Source: Chitinophagales bacterium
GTDB lineage: Bacteria; Bacteroidota; Bacteroidia; Chitinophagales; CAIOSU01
Direction: 5' to 3'
Length of the DNA: 64,000 nucleotides
Assembly (NCBI GenBank): GCA_040877935.1
Contig: JBBDNB010000008.1
Coordinates: 67,348 to 131,347, forward strand
Both the position numbers and the translations under genes were made by a program. Under the pieces are notes generated by a model. It saw only the letters and a list, made by a program, of their open reading frames with translations. It searched no databases and had not been told where the DNA came from. Of this stretch, positions 8,556-18,858 are shown piece by piece (position 1 is the stretch's first letter; each line of letters begins with the position of its first letter).

Positions 8556-9767
8556 ATGAACATTCACGAATATCAGGCAAAACAAATTTTCAAGGACAAT
8601 GGCGTAACAATTCAAGAAGGCTATGCTGTAGATTCAGTAGATGCTGCAAAAGAAGCTGCTGAAAAACTCAATAAAGACACTGGAACAGAATGGTTTGTGA
8701 TAAAAGCACAAATCCATGCCGGAGGAAGGGGAAAAGGAAAAGTACAGGAAACAGGATCTGCCGGAGTGGTCATTGCCAAGGGAAAAGATGAATTGCCCGA
8801 AAAAGTGAAAGGCATATTAAACGGTACTTTGGTAACTGCACAGACTGGCGATGCGGGTAAAAAAGTAAGCAAAGTGCTTATAGCTCAAGATGTTTATTAC
8901 CCGGGCGACAATGAGCCAAGTGAAATTTATTTAAGCGTATTGATGGATAGGGACAGCGGTAGAAATGTTATCATCTATTCTACCGAGGGAGGAATGGATA
9001 TTGAAACAGTAGCCGAAGAAACACCGCATTTGGTCCATAAAGAATTCATAGATCCAAAAGTGGGATTACAGGCTTTTCAAGCCAGAAAGATTGCCTTCAA
9101 CCTGGGCTTGAGCGGAAATGCCTTCAAAGAGATGACCAAGTTTGTCGCCAATATTTACAAAGCCTATTTAAGTGCTGATGCTTCCATGATTGAAATCAAT
9201 CCGGTATTGAAAACATCTGATGACAAAATCTTGGCTGTAGATGCCAAAGTTTCCATTGACGACAATTCATTGTTCAGGCACAAAGACATTGCCGAATTGC
9301 GCGATGTTACGGAAGAAGATCCTACAGAAGTAGAGGCTGGAAAATACAATCTCAATTTCGTAAAACTGGACGGCAACGTAGGCTGTATGGTAAACGGAGC
9401 AGGTCTGGCCATGGCAACCATGGATATCATTAAATTATCTGGCGGTTCTCCTGCCAACTTTTTGGATGTAGGCGGCACGGCCAATGCCAAAACAGTGGAA
9501 GCTGGCTTTAGGATCATCATGCAAGATCCCAATGTAAAAGCTATTTTGGTCAATATTTTTGGTGGAATCGTTCGTTGCGACAGAGTAGCCCAGGGCGTTG
9601 TGGAAGCCTACAAAAACATTGAAAACCTTGATATTCCAATTATTGTAAGACTACAGGGCACCAATGCTGAAGAAGGTAAAAAAATCATTGACGACTCAGG
9701 CCTGAAAGTAACCTCTGCTATTTTATTGAAAGAAGCTGCCGAACAGGTGAAGAAAGTGGTGGGGTAG
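8556..9767 (+). CDS. sucC: Succinyl-CoA synthetase, beta subunit (ADP-forming)
   Basis: 403 residues, close to the usual length. It begins MNIHEYQAKQIF as in SucC. The ATP-grasp domain carries KAQIHAGGRGKGKV (about residues 45-60). The C-terminal CoA-ligase part includes NGAGLAMATMD and NIFGGIVRCDRVAQG. The enzyme interconverts succinyl-CoA and succinate with substrate-level phosphorylation in the TCA cycle. The alpha subunit gene sucD is not adjacent. A MazF-like gene converges on its 3' end with only 2 bp between stops. Confidence 0.97.
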   Translation: MNIHEYQAKQIFKDNGVTIQEGYAVDSVDAAKEAAEKLNKDTGTEWFVIKAQIHAGGRGKGKVQETGSAGVVIAKGKDELPEKVKGILNGTLVTAQTGDAGKKVSKVLIAQDVYYPGDNEPSEIYLSVLMDRDSGRNVIIYSTEGGMDIETVAEETPHLVHKEFIDPKVGLQAFQARKIAFNLGLSGNAFKEMTKFVANIYKAYLSADASMIEINPVLKTSDDKILAVDAKVSIDDNSLFRHKDIAELRDVTEEDPTEVEAGKYNLNFVKLDGNVGCMVNGAGLAMATMDIIKLSGGSPANFLDVGGTANAKTVEAGFRIIMQDPNVKAILVNIFGGIVRCDRVAQGVVEAYKNIENLDIPIIVRLQGTNAEEGKKIIDDSGLKVTSAILLKEAAEQVKKVVG

Positions 9768-9769
9768 AT

Positions 9770-10141
9770 TTAGAGCACTTTTAATCCACCCAAGCCCAAT
9801 TGAAAAGATAAAGCTTCTATAATTTCAAGTTGCTTTTCTGTTCTATTAATTATACCATATTTAGATAGGAGTCTTCTTTTATCAAGCGTACGAATTTGAT
9901 GGCATAACACAATCGATTCTTTTGGTATGCCAAATTCACCCGCATTTAAAAGCGTTTCATTTGGGTAAATGATTTTTCTTCCTGCCTTTCTACTGGTAAG
10001 AGGTATTACATTTACAACATTTAATAAATCATTGATTTCTGTTTCGCTTATAACTAAGACAGGACGTGTTTTGCCTTGTTCTGATCCAATTACAGGATCA
10101 AGCCCAGCCATCCAAATACTCCATCTTTCGACATTTTTCAT
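9770..10141 (-). CDS. Type II toxin, MazF/PemK family
   Basis: 123 residues with the MazF/PemK landmarks: an N-terminal basic-aromatic strand followed by GSEQGKTRPVLVIS (about residues 20-33), the central NVIPLTSR, and the ESIVLCHQIRTLDKRRL strand. MazF toxins are ribosome-independent endoribonucleases that cut single-stranded RNA at short sequences. It overlaps the upstream antitoxin gene by 4 bp, the usual order of antitoxin then toxin. The stop is 2 bp from the sucC stop. Confidence 0.9.
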   Translation of the reverse strand: MKNVERWSIWMAGLDPVIGSEQGKTRPVLVISETEINDLLNVVNVIPLTSRKAGRKIIYPNETLLNAGEFGIPKESIVLCHQIRTLDKRRLLSKYGIINRTEKQLEIIEALSFQLGLGGLKVL

Positions 10142-10365
10142 AATGTCTCGGAATCAATTTTATTGAAATCATTTTCTACTTCTTCAATATCTTGTAGAAA
10201 ATTAGAATCCTTTGAAGCCTGTTTTAAAAGATTGAGCTTTGATTTTTTCTCATCAATACTGTCATCAATTATTACAAGCACTTTTTTGTGTTCTCCAAAA
10301 TTCTCTGGCAGCTTTATAATAAGCTTCTTATTCTCCGGAACATCATATATTTGCTCATGTCTCAT
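10138..10365 (-). CDS. Antitoxin of the MazF-like module
   Basis: A 75-residue small acidic-basic protein directly upstream of, and overlapping, the toxin gene. The N-terminal half (YDVPENKKLIIKLPENFGEHKKVLVIIDD) is beta-rich. The C-terminal half is acidic and helical (DIEEVENDFNKIDSETL) and is the probable toxin-neutralising arm. I do not recognise a specific antitoxin family with confidence; the assignment rests on position, size and overlap. Confidence 0.75.
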   Translation of the reverse strand: MRHEQIYDVPENKKLIIKLPENFGEHKKVLVIIDDSIDEKKSKLNLLKQASKDSNFLQDIEEVENDFNKIDSETL

Positions 10366-10609
10366 TGTGTGCTGTTCTTTTAATTAGCCTAAATATTCAG
10401 ATAAAACTACAATATTTCCAATTTATTGGTTTCAATTTATTTTGCGAATTATCGATTGACTGAATATCCTGCAATTCTTCAAATATTTGTGGATAAATCT
10501 TAGCAAAGTACCGCTATCTTCTTCTAATTTTGCTTTTATCTTGTAAAGAATACCGCAAAATTCATTTGCTTTTCTATGCTATTGGCATCTGAATTTCCCG
10601 ATATTCGCG

Positions 10610-12949
10610 TTGCAATCATTTTTAAAGCTTTTTATTAAAATCAGCCTTTTGTTTTTCTACAAGAATATTTACGTACACGGGTTCTGTCTTTTTCTGCTAA
10701 TTTTTATGTGCAATATTTTTGAGCTAAGTGCCCAGGAAAAAGGCACAGTTCGGGGGATAGTCTATAACAAGGAAGATGGTGAGCCGGTCATCTTTACCAA
10801 CGTAATATTAAAAGGCACTACATACGGCTCCTCAACCAATATCAATGGCCTTTATTCAATAACAGATGTACCGGTGGGCAATTACACATTGTTTTGCACA
10901 GGTATTGGCTACGATACAGCTACAGTTCAAATTCGAATTGAACCAGATAAGATCACATCGCAAAACCTCTACCTGGGTGAGCAGGATGTGAAAATCAAAG
11001 AAGTGAGTATTTCTGCCAAAAGACAGGAAGCGGTAAGCGAAGTCCAGGTTTCTACCATCCAAATTGAGCCAAAACTGATCAAGCAAATACCATCGGTAGG
11101 TGGCGAACCTGATATCTCCCAATTCCTACAAGTTTTGCCGGGCGTAGTTTTTACGGGTGATCAGGGTGGGCAATTGTACATTCGTGGCGGCTCTCCTATT
11201 CAAACCAAAGTACTGCTCGATGGGGTAACCATTTACAACCCATTCCATTCCATTGGTTTTTTCTCCGTTTTTGAAACAGATATCATCAGGAGTGTAGATG
11301 TAGTTACCGGAGGCTTTAATGCCGAACAGGGCGGCAGAATTTCAGCATTGATCGATATTAAAACCAAAGATGGCAACAAAAAGGAACATGATGGTAAAAT
11401 TTCACTAAGTCCTTTTATGGCCAAGGCTGTTTTTGAAGGGCCGCTTAAAAGGCAAAAAGAAAACTCAGGTGCCAGCATCACTTATTTGCTAACAGGCAAG
11501 TACTCCATTTTAGATCGCACAAGCGAAGCCTTGTATCCTTATGTAAATGAAGGAGATGGTATTCCCTTTCAGTTCAGGGATTTTTACGGGAAATTGTCCT
11601 TCAACTTTGACGGTGGCTCAAGGCTCTCTCTTTTTGGTTTTAATTTCCACGATGTAGCAGATTTTAAAGACGTAGCCCGCTATGAGTGGAATTCCCTGGG
11701 TTTCGGAACCAATTTCTCGGTAGTTCCTGGAAAGTCTTCAACCATTATTGATGGGTTCATAGCCTATTCCAATTATGATGTAGAGCTGCGTGAAGCAGGA
11801 CAGCAACCGCGCAGCAGCTCTATAGGTGGTTTTAATATCGGCATGAATTTCACTTATTTTCTTAGAGCAGGTGAAGTAAAATACGGTTTGGCCATTAATG
11901 GATTTTCTACAGATTATCGCTTTTTCAATAGCATAGGAACTATCGTTGAGCAAAATCAAAATACTACAGAACTCGGAGCTTTTGTACAATTCAAAAAAAT
12001 CGTGGGAAAATTTGTACTGGAACCGGGAGTGAGGTTTGACTACTATGCATCGCTGGGCACTATTTCACCGGAACCACGCCTCGGCATCAAATACAATGCA
12101 CTCGATAAATTCAGGATAAAACTGGCCGGAGGCGTTTATGCACAAAACTTTATCAGCACCAAAGCCGACCGGGATGTTGTGAATTTATTCAATGGTTTCC
12201 TATCTGCACCCGATGAAAGATTGACAGGAATAAATGGCGTACAATCCAATTCCAAGCTTCAAAGAGCTTACCATGCAATTCTTGGTTTTGAGGTTGATGT
12301 CACCCGTTTTATTGAATTTACTTTTGAGCCTTATTACAAACGCTTTGGTCAGTTGATCAATATCAACCGCAACAAATTATTCCCCAATGATCCGGACTTT
12401 ATGATTGAAACTGGCAATGCCTATGGCACAGATTTTCTTGTGAAATACGACTACAAAAACCTGTTTATCTGGGCAGCCTATTCACTGAGCTGGGTAGATA
12501 GAAATGACGGCAACCAAACTTATCCCCCGCATTTCGACAGAAGACACAACCTCAATTTAACCACTACCTATACTTTTGGCAAAGGGAAAAATTACGAAGT
12601 AAGTGCGCGATGGAATCTCGGTTCAGGTTTTCCATTTACCCGAACACAGGCCTTTTATGAAGATGTAAATTTCAATGATGGAATTAATACCAATTATGCA
12701 GGGCAAAATGGAGACCTCGGAATACTGTATGAAGAGGAGCTCAATGCAGGCAGATTGCCTTATTACCATAGACTGGATTTTTCACTGAAAGCAACCTATG
12801 CATTATCGGTAAATACAACTTTGGATATTGTAGCAAGTGTAACAAATGCTTACAACCGGAACAATATTTTTTACTTCGACAGAGTTCGCTATGAGAGAAT
12901 AGATCAACTTCCAGTTTTACCAAGTTTAGGGGTGTCATTATCTTTTTAA
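10610..12949 (+). CDS. TonB-dependent receptor with carboxypeptidase-like N-domain
   Basis: About 779 residues. After a hydrophobic export signal ending near LSAQ comes a CarboxypepD-reg-like domain (GTVRGIVYNKEDGEPVIFTNVILKG), then a plug domain (QFLQVLPGV, YIRGGSPIQTKVLLDGV, GGFNAEQGGRIS). The rest is a 22-strand-type beta barrel ending in Phe (GVSLSF). Such outer-membrane receptors import bulky ligands with TonB energy; the ligand is unknown. The start is uncertain: TTG at 10610 precedes the whole signal peptide, while the first in-frame ATG (10706) would leave too little of it. A TAATTTTG -7-like box at 10525-10532 lies upstream. The TPR gene follows after 10 bp. Confidence 0.9.
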   Translation: MQSFLKLFIKISLLFFYKNIYVHGFCLFLLIFMCNIFELSAQEKGTVRGIVYNKEDGEPVIFTNVILKGTTYGSSTNINGLYSITDVPVGNYTLFCTGIGYDTATVQIRIEPDKITSQNLYLGEQDVKIKEVSISAKRQEAVSEVQVSTIQIEPKLIKQIPSVGGEPDISQFLQVLPGVVFTGDQGGQLYIRGGSPIQTKVLLDGVTIYNPFHSIGFFSVFETDIIRSVDVVTGGFNAEQGGRISALIDIKTKDGNKKEHDGKISLSPFMAKAVFEGPLKRQKENSGASITYLLTGKYSILDRTSEALYPYVNEGDGIPFQFRDFYGKLSFNFDGGSRLSLFGFNFHDVADFKDVARYEWNSLGFGTNFSVVPGKSSTIIDGFIAYSNYDVELREAGQQPRSSSIGGFNIGMNFTYFLRAGEVKYGLAINGFSTDYRFFNSIGTIVEQNQNTTELGAFVQFKKIVGKFVLEPGVRFDYYASLGTISPEPRLGIKYNALDKFRIKLAGGVYAQNFISTKADRDVVNLFNGFLSAPDERLTGINGVQSNSKLQRAYHAILGFEVDVTRFIEFTFEPYYKRFGQLININRNKLFPNDPDFMIETGNAYGTDFLVKYDYKNLFIWAAYSLSWVDRNDGNQTYPPHFDRRHNLNLTTTYTFGKGKNYEVSARWNLGSGFPFTRTQAFYEDVNFNDGINTNYAGQNGDLGILYEEELNAGRLPYYHRLDFSLKATYALSVNTTLDIVASVTNAYNRNNIFYFDRVRYERIDQLPVLPSLGVSLSF

Positions 12950-12959
12950 TAACAAATTC

Positions 12960-15900
12960 ATGAAAAACAGCTTTTTTTTGTCCTTAATACTATTGTGTAG
13001 TAGCCTATTTCTTCAGGCTCAAAAAACAATGGATTATGAGCATTACCTGAGCAGTTTTCAGGATGCCAATGAGCTTTTTAAGCAAAAAAACTTTGTCCGC
13101 GCCAAACAGCTTTTCACCCAACTAAAAGGCACGACTCCTCACCCACTGCCGGTTGACAATTCAAATATGACCCTGCAATCTGCTGCGCAGTTTTACGAAG
13201 CTGTTTGTGCATACGAGCTTTTTCAGCCCGATGCAGAAAAGCTCTTACTGGATTATTACAATCATCACTACAAGACATCCTACCACCAAATAGTCCCCTT
13301 TTACCTGGGCTCTTATTATTTCAGAGAAAAAAAATATAAAGATGCCCTGGAATATCTCAAAAAGGTCAATGTGCTGGAGCTGGACAATGAATTGCTCACA
13401 GAATACAAATTTCAGCTGGGCTATGGCTACTTCAGGGAACAGGAGTTTGACAAAGCATATACCCAGTTCAATGCCATTAAAAACATAAAAGGCAAATACT
13501 ACTACCCCACCAATTATTACCTGGGCTACATACAGTTTGAAAAAAAACAGTACGATGCCGCTTTGCGCTCATTCGAGCCGCTTAAAGAATCTAAGGTCTA
13601 TCAGAAAATCATTCCTTATTACCTGGCGCAAATCCATTTTTTCGAAAAAGATTATGAAACACTCATTGACTATATCGAAGAGATTGAAGGCGACAGAAAT
13701 GTGAAGTATCAGGAAGAACTCGGGCAACTTGCAGGCCAGGCATATTATGAGCAAAAAGACTATGCCAAAGCATTGCCCTATTTAGAAGATTATGCAAAGC
13801 AAAGCCGCAGCTTGAGAGAATCGGATGTTTACCAGCTCGGATTTGCACACTACAAAAACAAAGACTGGCCGGCTGCCATTAAGTATCTTGAAAGACTGGA
13901 CAGCAGAGAAGACAGCCTGGGGCAAAATGCACTCTACATACTTGCAGATTGCTATATGCAGGAAGGCAACAAAACCAATGCGCGCAGTGCCTATCAAAAA
14001 GCTGCGGAAATTGGTATTGATCCCAAAATCAATGAGTACAGCCATTTTAATTATGCCCGGCTTTCCTATGAACAAGGTTTTTTGAATGAAGCACTGGAAA
14101 GTCTGCAAAATTTTATCAGAGACTATCCAAACAGTGACCTCACTGTTGAAGCAAAAGAAATTCTCACAGAAATACTCCTGAACAGCAGAAACTATGCCCA
14201 GGCACTTCAAATAATTGAAAGCATTTCAAACCCTTCCAATAGAGTAAGGGCAGCCTATCAGAAAGTAGCCTATTTCAGAGCGCTTGAACATTATAATACC
14301 GGGGATTATGAAAAAGCCATTTTGCTTTTTAATACTTCTCATAAAAATCCAATTGACGAACAAATTAAAGCGGAAACCTACTTCTGGAAAGCTGAAGCAC
14401 TCTATGCACTTGACAGATATGCTGACGCCATTAAAGAATACGATAATTTCAACTGGCTGGCTTCAAGTAACAAGCTTGAAAACTCAGCTTCACTTGTAGC
14501 ACAATCAAGTTATTCTGCCGGCTATGCTTATATCAAATTGGACGATTATCCTGCTGCTCGTCCCTATTTTGCCAAAAGCATAGAAAATCTTGAAAAATCC
14601 AGAAACAGCGATTTGGTCAATAAAATATACAGCGATGCTATTTTACGCTTTGGCGACTGCTATTTTATTATGAGAAATTATCCCAAAGCGGCCGAGCAAT
14701 ACAATATTATAGTTGACAGAAAACTCAAGGGCGCGGACTACGCATTGTATCAAAAAGCAATCATAGCTGGGCTCAATGGAGAATATGATAAGAAAATCAC
14801 CCTGATCAATCAGATTCAAAACAGTTATGCTCAATCTCTTTATCTGGATGATGCGCTTTTCGAAAAAGGCAAAACACTTATAAATACCGGGCGGGCAAAT
14901 GAAGCTGTAACTGTTTTCAAAAACATTACTCAAAATATGCCAAACAGTAAATATGCTCCAGAAGCGTATTTGAAGCTTGGATTGATCTATTACAATACCG
15001 ATAAAATCAGGGAAGCACTGGAAAGTTACAAAAGTGTGTTGGACAAATATCCCAAAAGCAGCTATGCAAAAGAGGCACTGCGCGGTGTAAAGGATATTTC
15101 TGTAAGCGAAGGCAATCCTGATATTTACTTGAGTATGGTGAAAAACAGGGCTGGATTTAACGTAAGTGAAGCTGCTCAGGACTCTTTGCTTTACGAGGCA
15201 GCTGAGGCACAATTCGTCAGCGGTAAAACAGACAAGGCCATTGCCGGTTTTGAAAAATACCTTGAAAGCTATCCGAATGGATTCAACAGCACTTCAGCTC
15301 ATTTTTACCTGGGAGAAAGTCTATACAAGAAAAATGAGTTTGACAAAGCACTGGAAAATTATAAAGTAGTCATAGAAAGCGGTGAAAATAAATTTTTAGA
15401 AAAAGCCCTGGCTAAAGCTTCTAAAATTTCATTTGAGCGGGTAAAAGATTTTAATCTATCTTATGATTACTTCAAGAAATTGCTGGAAATAGCTTCTTTT
15501 AAAGAAAATACAAAATCTGCGCATGTAGGGCTTTTGCGCAGTGCATATAAAACAGACAATTTCAGGGATGTGAAAACAGAAGCCATGTATATCCTGAACA
15601 ACAAGGCTCAGTTCAATCAGGGAGATGTGGAAGAAGCCAAATATTACCTGGCTAAAATACTTTACAAAGAAAATGAGATCAGCAAAGCAAAAAACCATTT
15701 TGAAGAATTAAGCAAGATTAATTCAGAATACGGTGCTGAATCTATTTTCAGGCTTGGTGAAATTGCTTTTAACAATAAAGATTACGAAGCTTCTATGAAT
15801 GAATGTTTCCGGCTTATAGAGGAAATGCCTTCTTATGAAAAATGGCGGGTAAAAGCTTTTATACTGCTGGCGGAAAATTATGCTGCACAGAAAAATTATT

Positions 15901-16124
15901 TCCAGGCCAAAGCAACTTTAGAAAGCATTATCAATAATTATTCCGGTGAAGAATTGAAGCAGGAAGCACAACTGAAATTAGAGAATATCAAAAAACAGGA
16001 AGCTGCAGAAAGTGACCGAATACAAATCAAATCTGATACAAGCAATGTATTTAATTCAGATACCAGTGAACAAATTGAATTTATAGAACCCGAAAATCAA
16101 AACGATGAAGTGGACGATTTTTAA
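12960..16124 (+). CDS. Large secreted TPR-repeat protein
   Basis: 1054 residues. A signal peptide (FFLSLILLCSSLFLQAQ) is followed by serial tetratricopeptide-like repeats over nearly the whole length, seen as recurring patterns such as YAKALPYLEDYAKQ, AIKYLERL, DKALENYKVVIES and KAKNHFEELSKI. The C-terminus is acidic (IEFIEPENQNDEVDDF). No lipobox is visible, so it is predicted to be periplasmic. TPR arrays are protein-interaction scaffolds. The gene is 10 bp after the TonB receptor gene and overlaps the next barrel gene by 20 bp, so a shared envelope complex is plausible, but no enzymatic role is visible. Confidence 0.88.
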   Translation: MKNSFFLSLILLCSSLFLQAQKTMDYEHYLSSFQDANELFKQKNFVRAKQLFTQLKGTTPHPLPVDNSNMTLQSAAQFYEAVCAYELFQPDAEKLLLDYYNHHYKTSYHQIVPFYLGSYYFREKKYKDALEYLKKVNVLELDNELLTEYKFQLGYGYFREQEFDKAYTQFNAIKNIKGKYYYPTNYYLGYIQFEKKQYDAALRSFEPLKESKVYQKIIPYYLAQIHFFEKDYETLIDYIEEIEGDRNVKYQEELGQLAGQAYYEQKDYAKALPYLEDYAKQSRSLRESDVYQLGFAHYKNKDWPAAIKYLERLDSREDSLGQNALYILADCYMQEGNKTNARSAYQKAAEIGIDPKINEYSHFNYARLSYEQGFLNEALESLQNFIRDYPNSDLTVEAKEILTEILLNSRNYAQALQIIESISNPSNRVRAAYQKVAYFRALEHYNTGDYEKAILLFNTSHKNPIDEQIKAETYFWKAEALYALDRYADAIKEYDNFNWLASSNKLENSASLVAQSSYSAGYAYIKLDDYPAARPYFAKSIENLEKSRNSDLVNKIYSDAILRFGDCYFIMRNYPKAAEQYNIIVDRKLKGADYALYQKAIIAGLNGEYDKKITLINQIQNSYAQSLYLDDALFEKGKTLINTGRANEAVTVFKNITQNMPNSKYAPEAYLKLGLIYYNTDKIREALESYKSVLDKYPKSSYAKEALRGVKDISVSEGNPDIYLSMVKNRAGFNVSEAAQDSLLYEAAEAQFVSGKTDKAIAGFEKYLESYPNGFNSTSAHFYLGESLYKKNEFDKALENYKVVIESGENKFLEKALAKASKISFERVKDFNLSYDYFKKLLEIASFKENTKSAHVGLLRSAYKTDNFRDVKTEAMYILNNKAQFNQGDVEEAKYYLAKILYKENEISKAKNHFEELSKINSEYGAESIFRLGEIAFNNKDYEASMNECFRLIEEMPSYEKWRVKAFILLAENYAAQKNYFQAKATLESIINNYSGEELKQEAQLKLENIKKQEAAESDRIQIKSDTSNVFNSDTSEQIEFIEPENQNDEVDDF

Positions 16125-17769
16125 TGGCATATTCATCAGCCTGATTGTTCTGAATCCGCTCTTCGCACAAGATACTGATCAGCAAAGAGACAGAGATGAT
16201 TTGGGCAATGAACAGGTAGAAGTGGTCAAGGAATTCAACCCTATGGTCAGTGATGCCGTAAAGGAAAAATTTCGCGCTTCACTCCCCGAATACAAAGGTG
16301 AGAAGCTGGAGTTTATTTATGATGATGCCCCTGAAAGAGTCATTGTTTTTCCTTTTAGCCCTGAAGCGGCCAAACCACTGTCCATCCCGAGTCAGAAGGC
16401 TGAAAATTTTGCTTCCTCATACATTAAAGCCGGATTTGGAACGCAGCTCAGTCCATTGGTAGAGGTACTTTTTAACGAAGGTAAAAAAGGAAAGAATGAT
16501 GGGAAATTCGAAAAAATGAACTACGGTGCGTTTTTCAGGCACCATTCAGCACGCGCCAGTAAAATTGAGCACCAGGATTTTTCAGAGAATTACGGGAAAG
16601 TATTCAACAACATGTATTTTAAAAATGCACGTTGGAACACAGAGCTCAGCTACAAACGCGATGCGGTGTTTTACTACGGACACAATATTGCCTCAGACAC
16701 CTCTTTTGCGCGAAAAGACATCAAACAGCACTACAATGATTTTAATGTAAAAACCCAGGTGCTGAATACCCAAAACAACAAAAAAGCCTTCAATTATCAG
16801 GTCGATCTGGAATTTGATTATTTCAGTGACAGGCGGGATATGAAGGAATATTTTATAAACTTCGACATTGCTACTGAGAAAATTTTTAAGGAAAAACATT
16901 TCCTAAAGATCAATTTCAGCGAAGATTATTCTGCATTGGACAGAAGTGCGGGGCAGCTCAACAGAAATATTGCCAGCCTGGCGCCAAAATATGAATTCAA
17001 CGACCAAACCTGGCGGGTTTTCGGTGGTGTGAATTTCACCTATGAAGACAAGACTTTTCACGTTTTCCCAGATTTAGGACTGGAACGGCAATTGTGGAAG
17101 GAATACATCCTTTTCTACAGTGGCTGGAAAATGGAACTGCGCAAAAATAGTTTTCGCTCCTTTGCCAGAGACAATCCCTGGGTTGGTGAAGATTTCACAT
17201 TACTCAACACACGTGTTGAAGACCGTTTTATGGGCGTGAAAGGTAAAGTGGGCAAATTTTATTACAATGGAAAGTTGGCACAAAAAGCCATTCGCAAATT
17301 ACCTGTATTTATCAATGACAGCACACGCAATATGCAAACATTTGATGTGCTCTACGACAGAAAAACCAATATTTTAAATCTCCACATAGAATTGTCCTAT
17401 GATATAAATAAAAACATTGGTTTTGATTTTTTTGGAGACTATTACATGTATGAAATGGATCAGATCAGAAAGGCATATCACCTTCCGCGCTTTGATATCC
17501 ACTTCCTGGCACGCTACAATTATGGCGATAAGGTATTTATCAACTTCGATATGTTTGCCCGCGATGGCGTTTATGCTCTGATACCCGGCAATGAAGATAT
17601 CCGCCTGAAAGGTTTTGCTGATTTTAACATCAGGGGCACTTACAAGTTTTCCGATTATTTGTCTTTCTTTGCCGACTTTAATAATATTGCCTCAATGAAA
17701 TACCAGCGTTATTATTTATACCCTGGTTATGGATTTAATTGTAAATTAGGTGGTATTTTAACTTTCTAA
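16105..17769 (+). CDS. Outer-membrane beta-barrel protein, function unknown
   Basis: 554 residues. A short signal peptide (FIGIF-like start, cleaved near LFAQ) is followed by a periplasmic stretch containing VEVVKEFNPMVSDAVKEKF. The remainder alternates in the manner of an outer-membrane barrel, with many YxF/WxL strands, and ends in a Phe (GGILTF). It resembles the TonB-receptor-like barrels without plug that follow TPR genes in Bacteroidota. The start overlaps the TPR gene by 20 bp, which argues for translational coupling. The specific substrate or partner is not known. Confidence 0.8.
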   Translation: MKWTIFNGIFISLIVLNPLFAQDTDQQRDRDDLGNEQVEVVKEFNPMVSDAVKEKFRASLPEYKGEKLEFIYDDAPERVIVFPFSPEAAKPLSIPSQKAENFASSYIKAGFGTQLSPLVEVLFNEGKKGKNDGKFEKMNYGAFFRHHSARASKIEHQDFSENYGKVFNNMYFKNARWNTELSYKRDAVFYYGHNIASDTSFARKDIKQHYNDFNVKTQVLNTQNNKKAFNYQVDLEFDYFSDRRDMKEYFINFDIATEKIFKEKHFLKINFSEDYSALDRSAGQLNRNIASLAPKYEFNDQTWRVFGGVNFTYEDKTFHVFPDLGLERQLWKEYILFYSGWKMELRKNSFRSFARDNPWVGEDFTLLNTRVEDRFMGVKGKVGKFYYNGKLAQKAIRKLPVFINDSTRNMQTFDVLYDRKTNILNLHIELSYDINKNIGFDFFGDYYMYEMDQIRKAYHLPRFDIHFLARYNYGDKVFINFDMFARDGVYALIPGNEDIRLKGFADFNIRGTYKFSDYLSFFADFNNIASMKYQRYYLYPGYGFNCKLGGILTF

Positions 17770-17778
17770 ATAAATCAG

Positions 17779-18819
17779 ATGGAGAAGTACAATGAAATAA
17801 ACAAGCTGATAAAGGAATTGCTTCGCAGTCAAGATTGTGTTGTAATCCCCGGTTTTGGTGCTTTTATCTGTACGACTGAATCGAGCAGGATCGACAAGAA
17901 AACAAATTTTATTCTGCCTCCTCAGAGAGTGATCTCCTTCAACAGAAGTTTACAAAGAAATGATGCTATTCTGACTAAGCAATATGCGGCACAAAAACCC
18001 TGTTCCTATGCTGCCGCCCTGGTAGAAATTGATTTATATGTCAATCACATTAAAACTGAACTGGAGAAAAATAAAACCTATACAATTCCAGAAATCGGGA
18101 GTTTTCAATTGGAAAACGAGGGAAGATTGGTCTTTAAATCAACAGATGTTTCGATTCAACCGCTGGAGTCATACGGATTAAGACCTGTACATATTGCTGA
18201 ACCTGTTACCAAGCAGAAGGAAACGGCACCTGTAGAACAAGAAGCAAAAACTGCTGTAGCTACAGAAACACCAACACCAAAAACTTTTCTTGCAGAAAAG
18301 AAAGAAAAAAGGGAGAAACGCAAAACAGAAAAATCAGAGAAAAATCAAAGCAGGAAATATGCACTGGGTTTTGTTATAGCGGCATTGATACTGCTTTCAC
18401 AATTGGTGCTGTGGGATATTCATCCAAAAGGTCTGGAGTTAAGTTCATTGAATCTACTGAATTTTAATCCTATAGAACACAGTGAAATTTTAAGCAAAGA
18501 AAAAGCGGAAGTTACAGCAACAGCTTTAAAACCAGACTTTGAGGTACAAAGCTATATTGCAATTCCTGAAATTAGTGATGCCTCTATTGACCAGGGCTAT
18601 TATATTGTATTGGGAGCTTTTTCAAAATGGAAATATGCCAATCGCTTAGGTCAAAAACTGAAAAATAGTGGTTTTGAAGCAGAGCTTATTCGCAACGAAA
18701 ACAATCTGATTCGAGTGGCCGTTCCTGTGGGTGCTTTTCAGGAAAATGCAGTGGACAATCTCACTTTTTTCAAATCTGCCTGGAATGAACAGGCCTGGCT
18801 GCTGGAGAATCGGATTTAA
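17779..18819 (+). CDS. HU-CCDC81-like and SPOR domain membrane protein
   Basis: 346 residues. Residues 1-65 (IKELLRSQDCVVIPGFGAFICTTESSRID) and about 70-135 resemble the paired HU-CCDC81 bacterial domains. Next come a Lys/Glu-rich linker (EKKEKREKRKTEK), a TM helix near 197-215 (YALGFVIAALILLSQLVLW), and a C-terminal SPOR domain (GYYIVLGAFSKWKYANRL...LIRVAVPVG). SPOR domains bind denuded peptidoglycan at division sites. The cytoplasmic HU-like part could bind DNA or protein, making this a candidate link between nucleoid and septum. It lies 9 bp after the barrel gene. Confidence 0.87.
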   Translation: MEKYNEINKLIKELLRSQDCVVIPGFGAFICTTESSRIDKKTNFILPPQRVISFNRSLQRNDAILTKQYAAQKPCSYAAALVEIDLYVNHIKTELEKNKTYTIPEIGSFQLENEGRLVFKSTDVSIQPLESYGLRPVHIAEPVTKQKETAPVEQEAKTAVATETPTPKTFLAEKKEKREKRKTEKSEKNQSRKYALGFVIAALILLSQLVLWDIHPKGLELSSLNLLNFNPIEHSEILSKEKAEVTATALKPDFEVQSYIAIPEISDASIDQGYYIVLGAFSKWKYANRLGQKLKNSGFEAELIRNENNLIRVAVPVGAFQENAVDNLTFFKSAWNEQAWLLENRI

Positions 18820-18858
18820 CCTGCTCTTCTTATTTTCGCAGTCAATTAACAATAGTAA

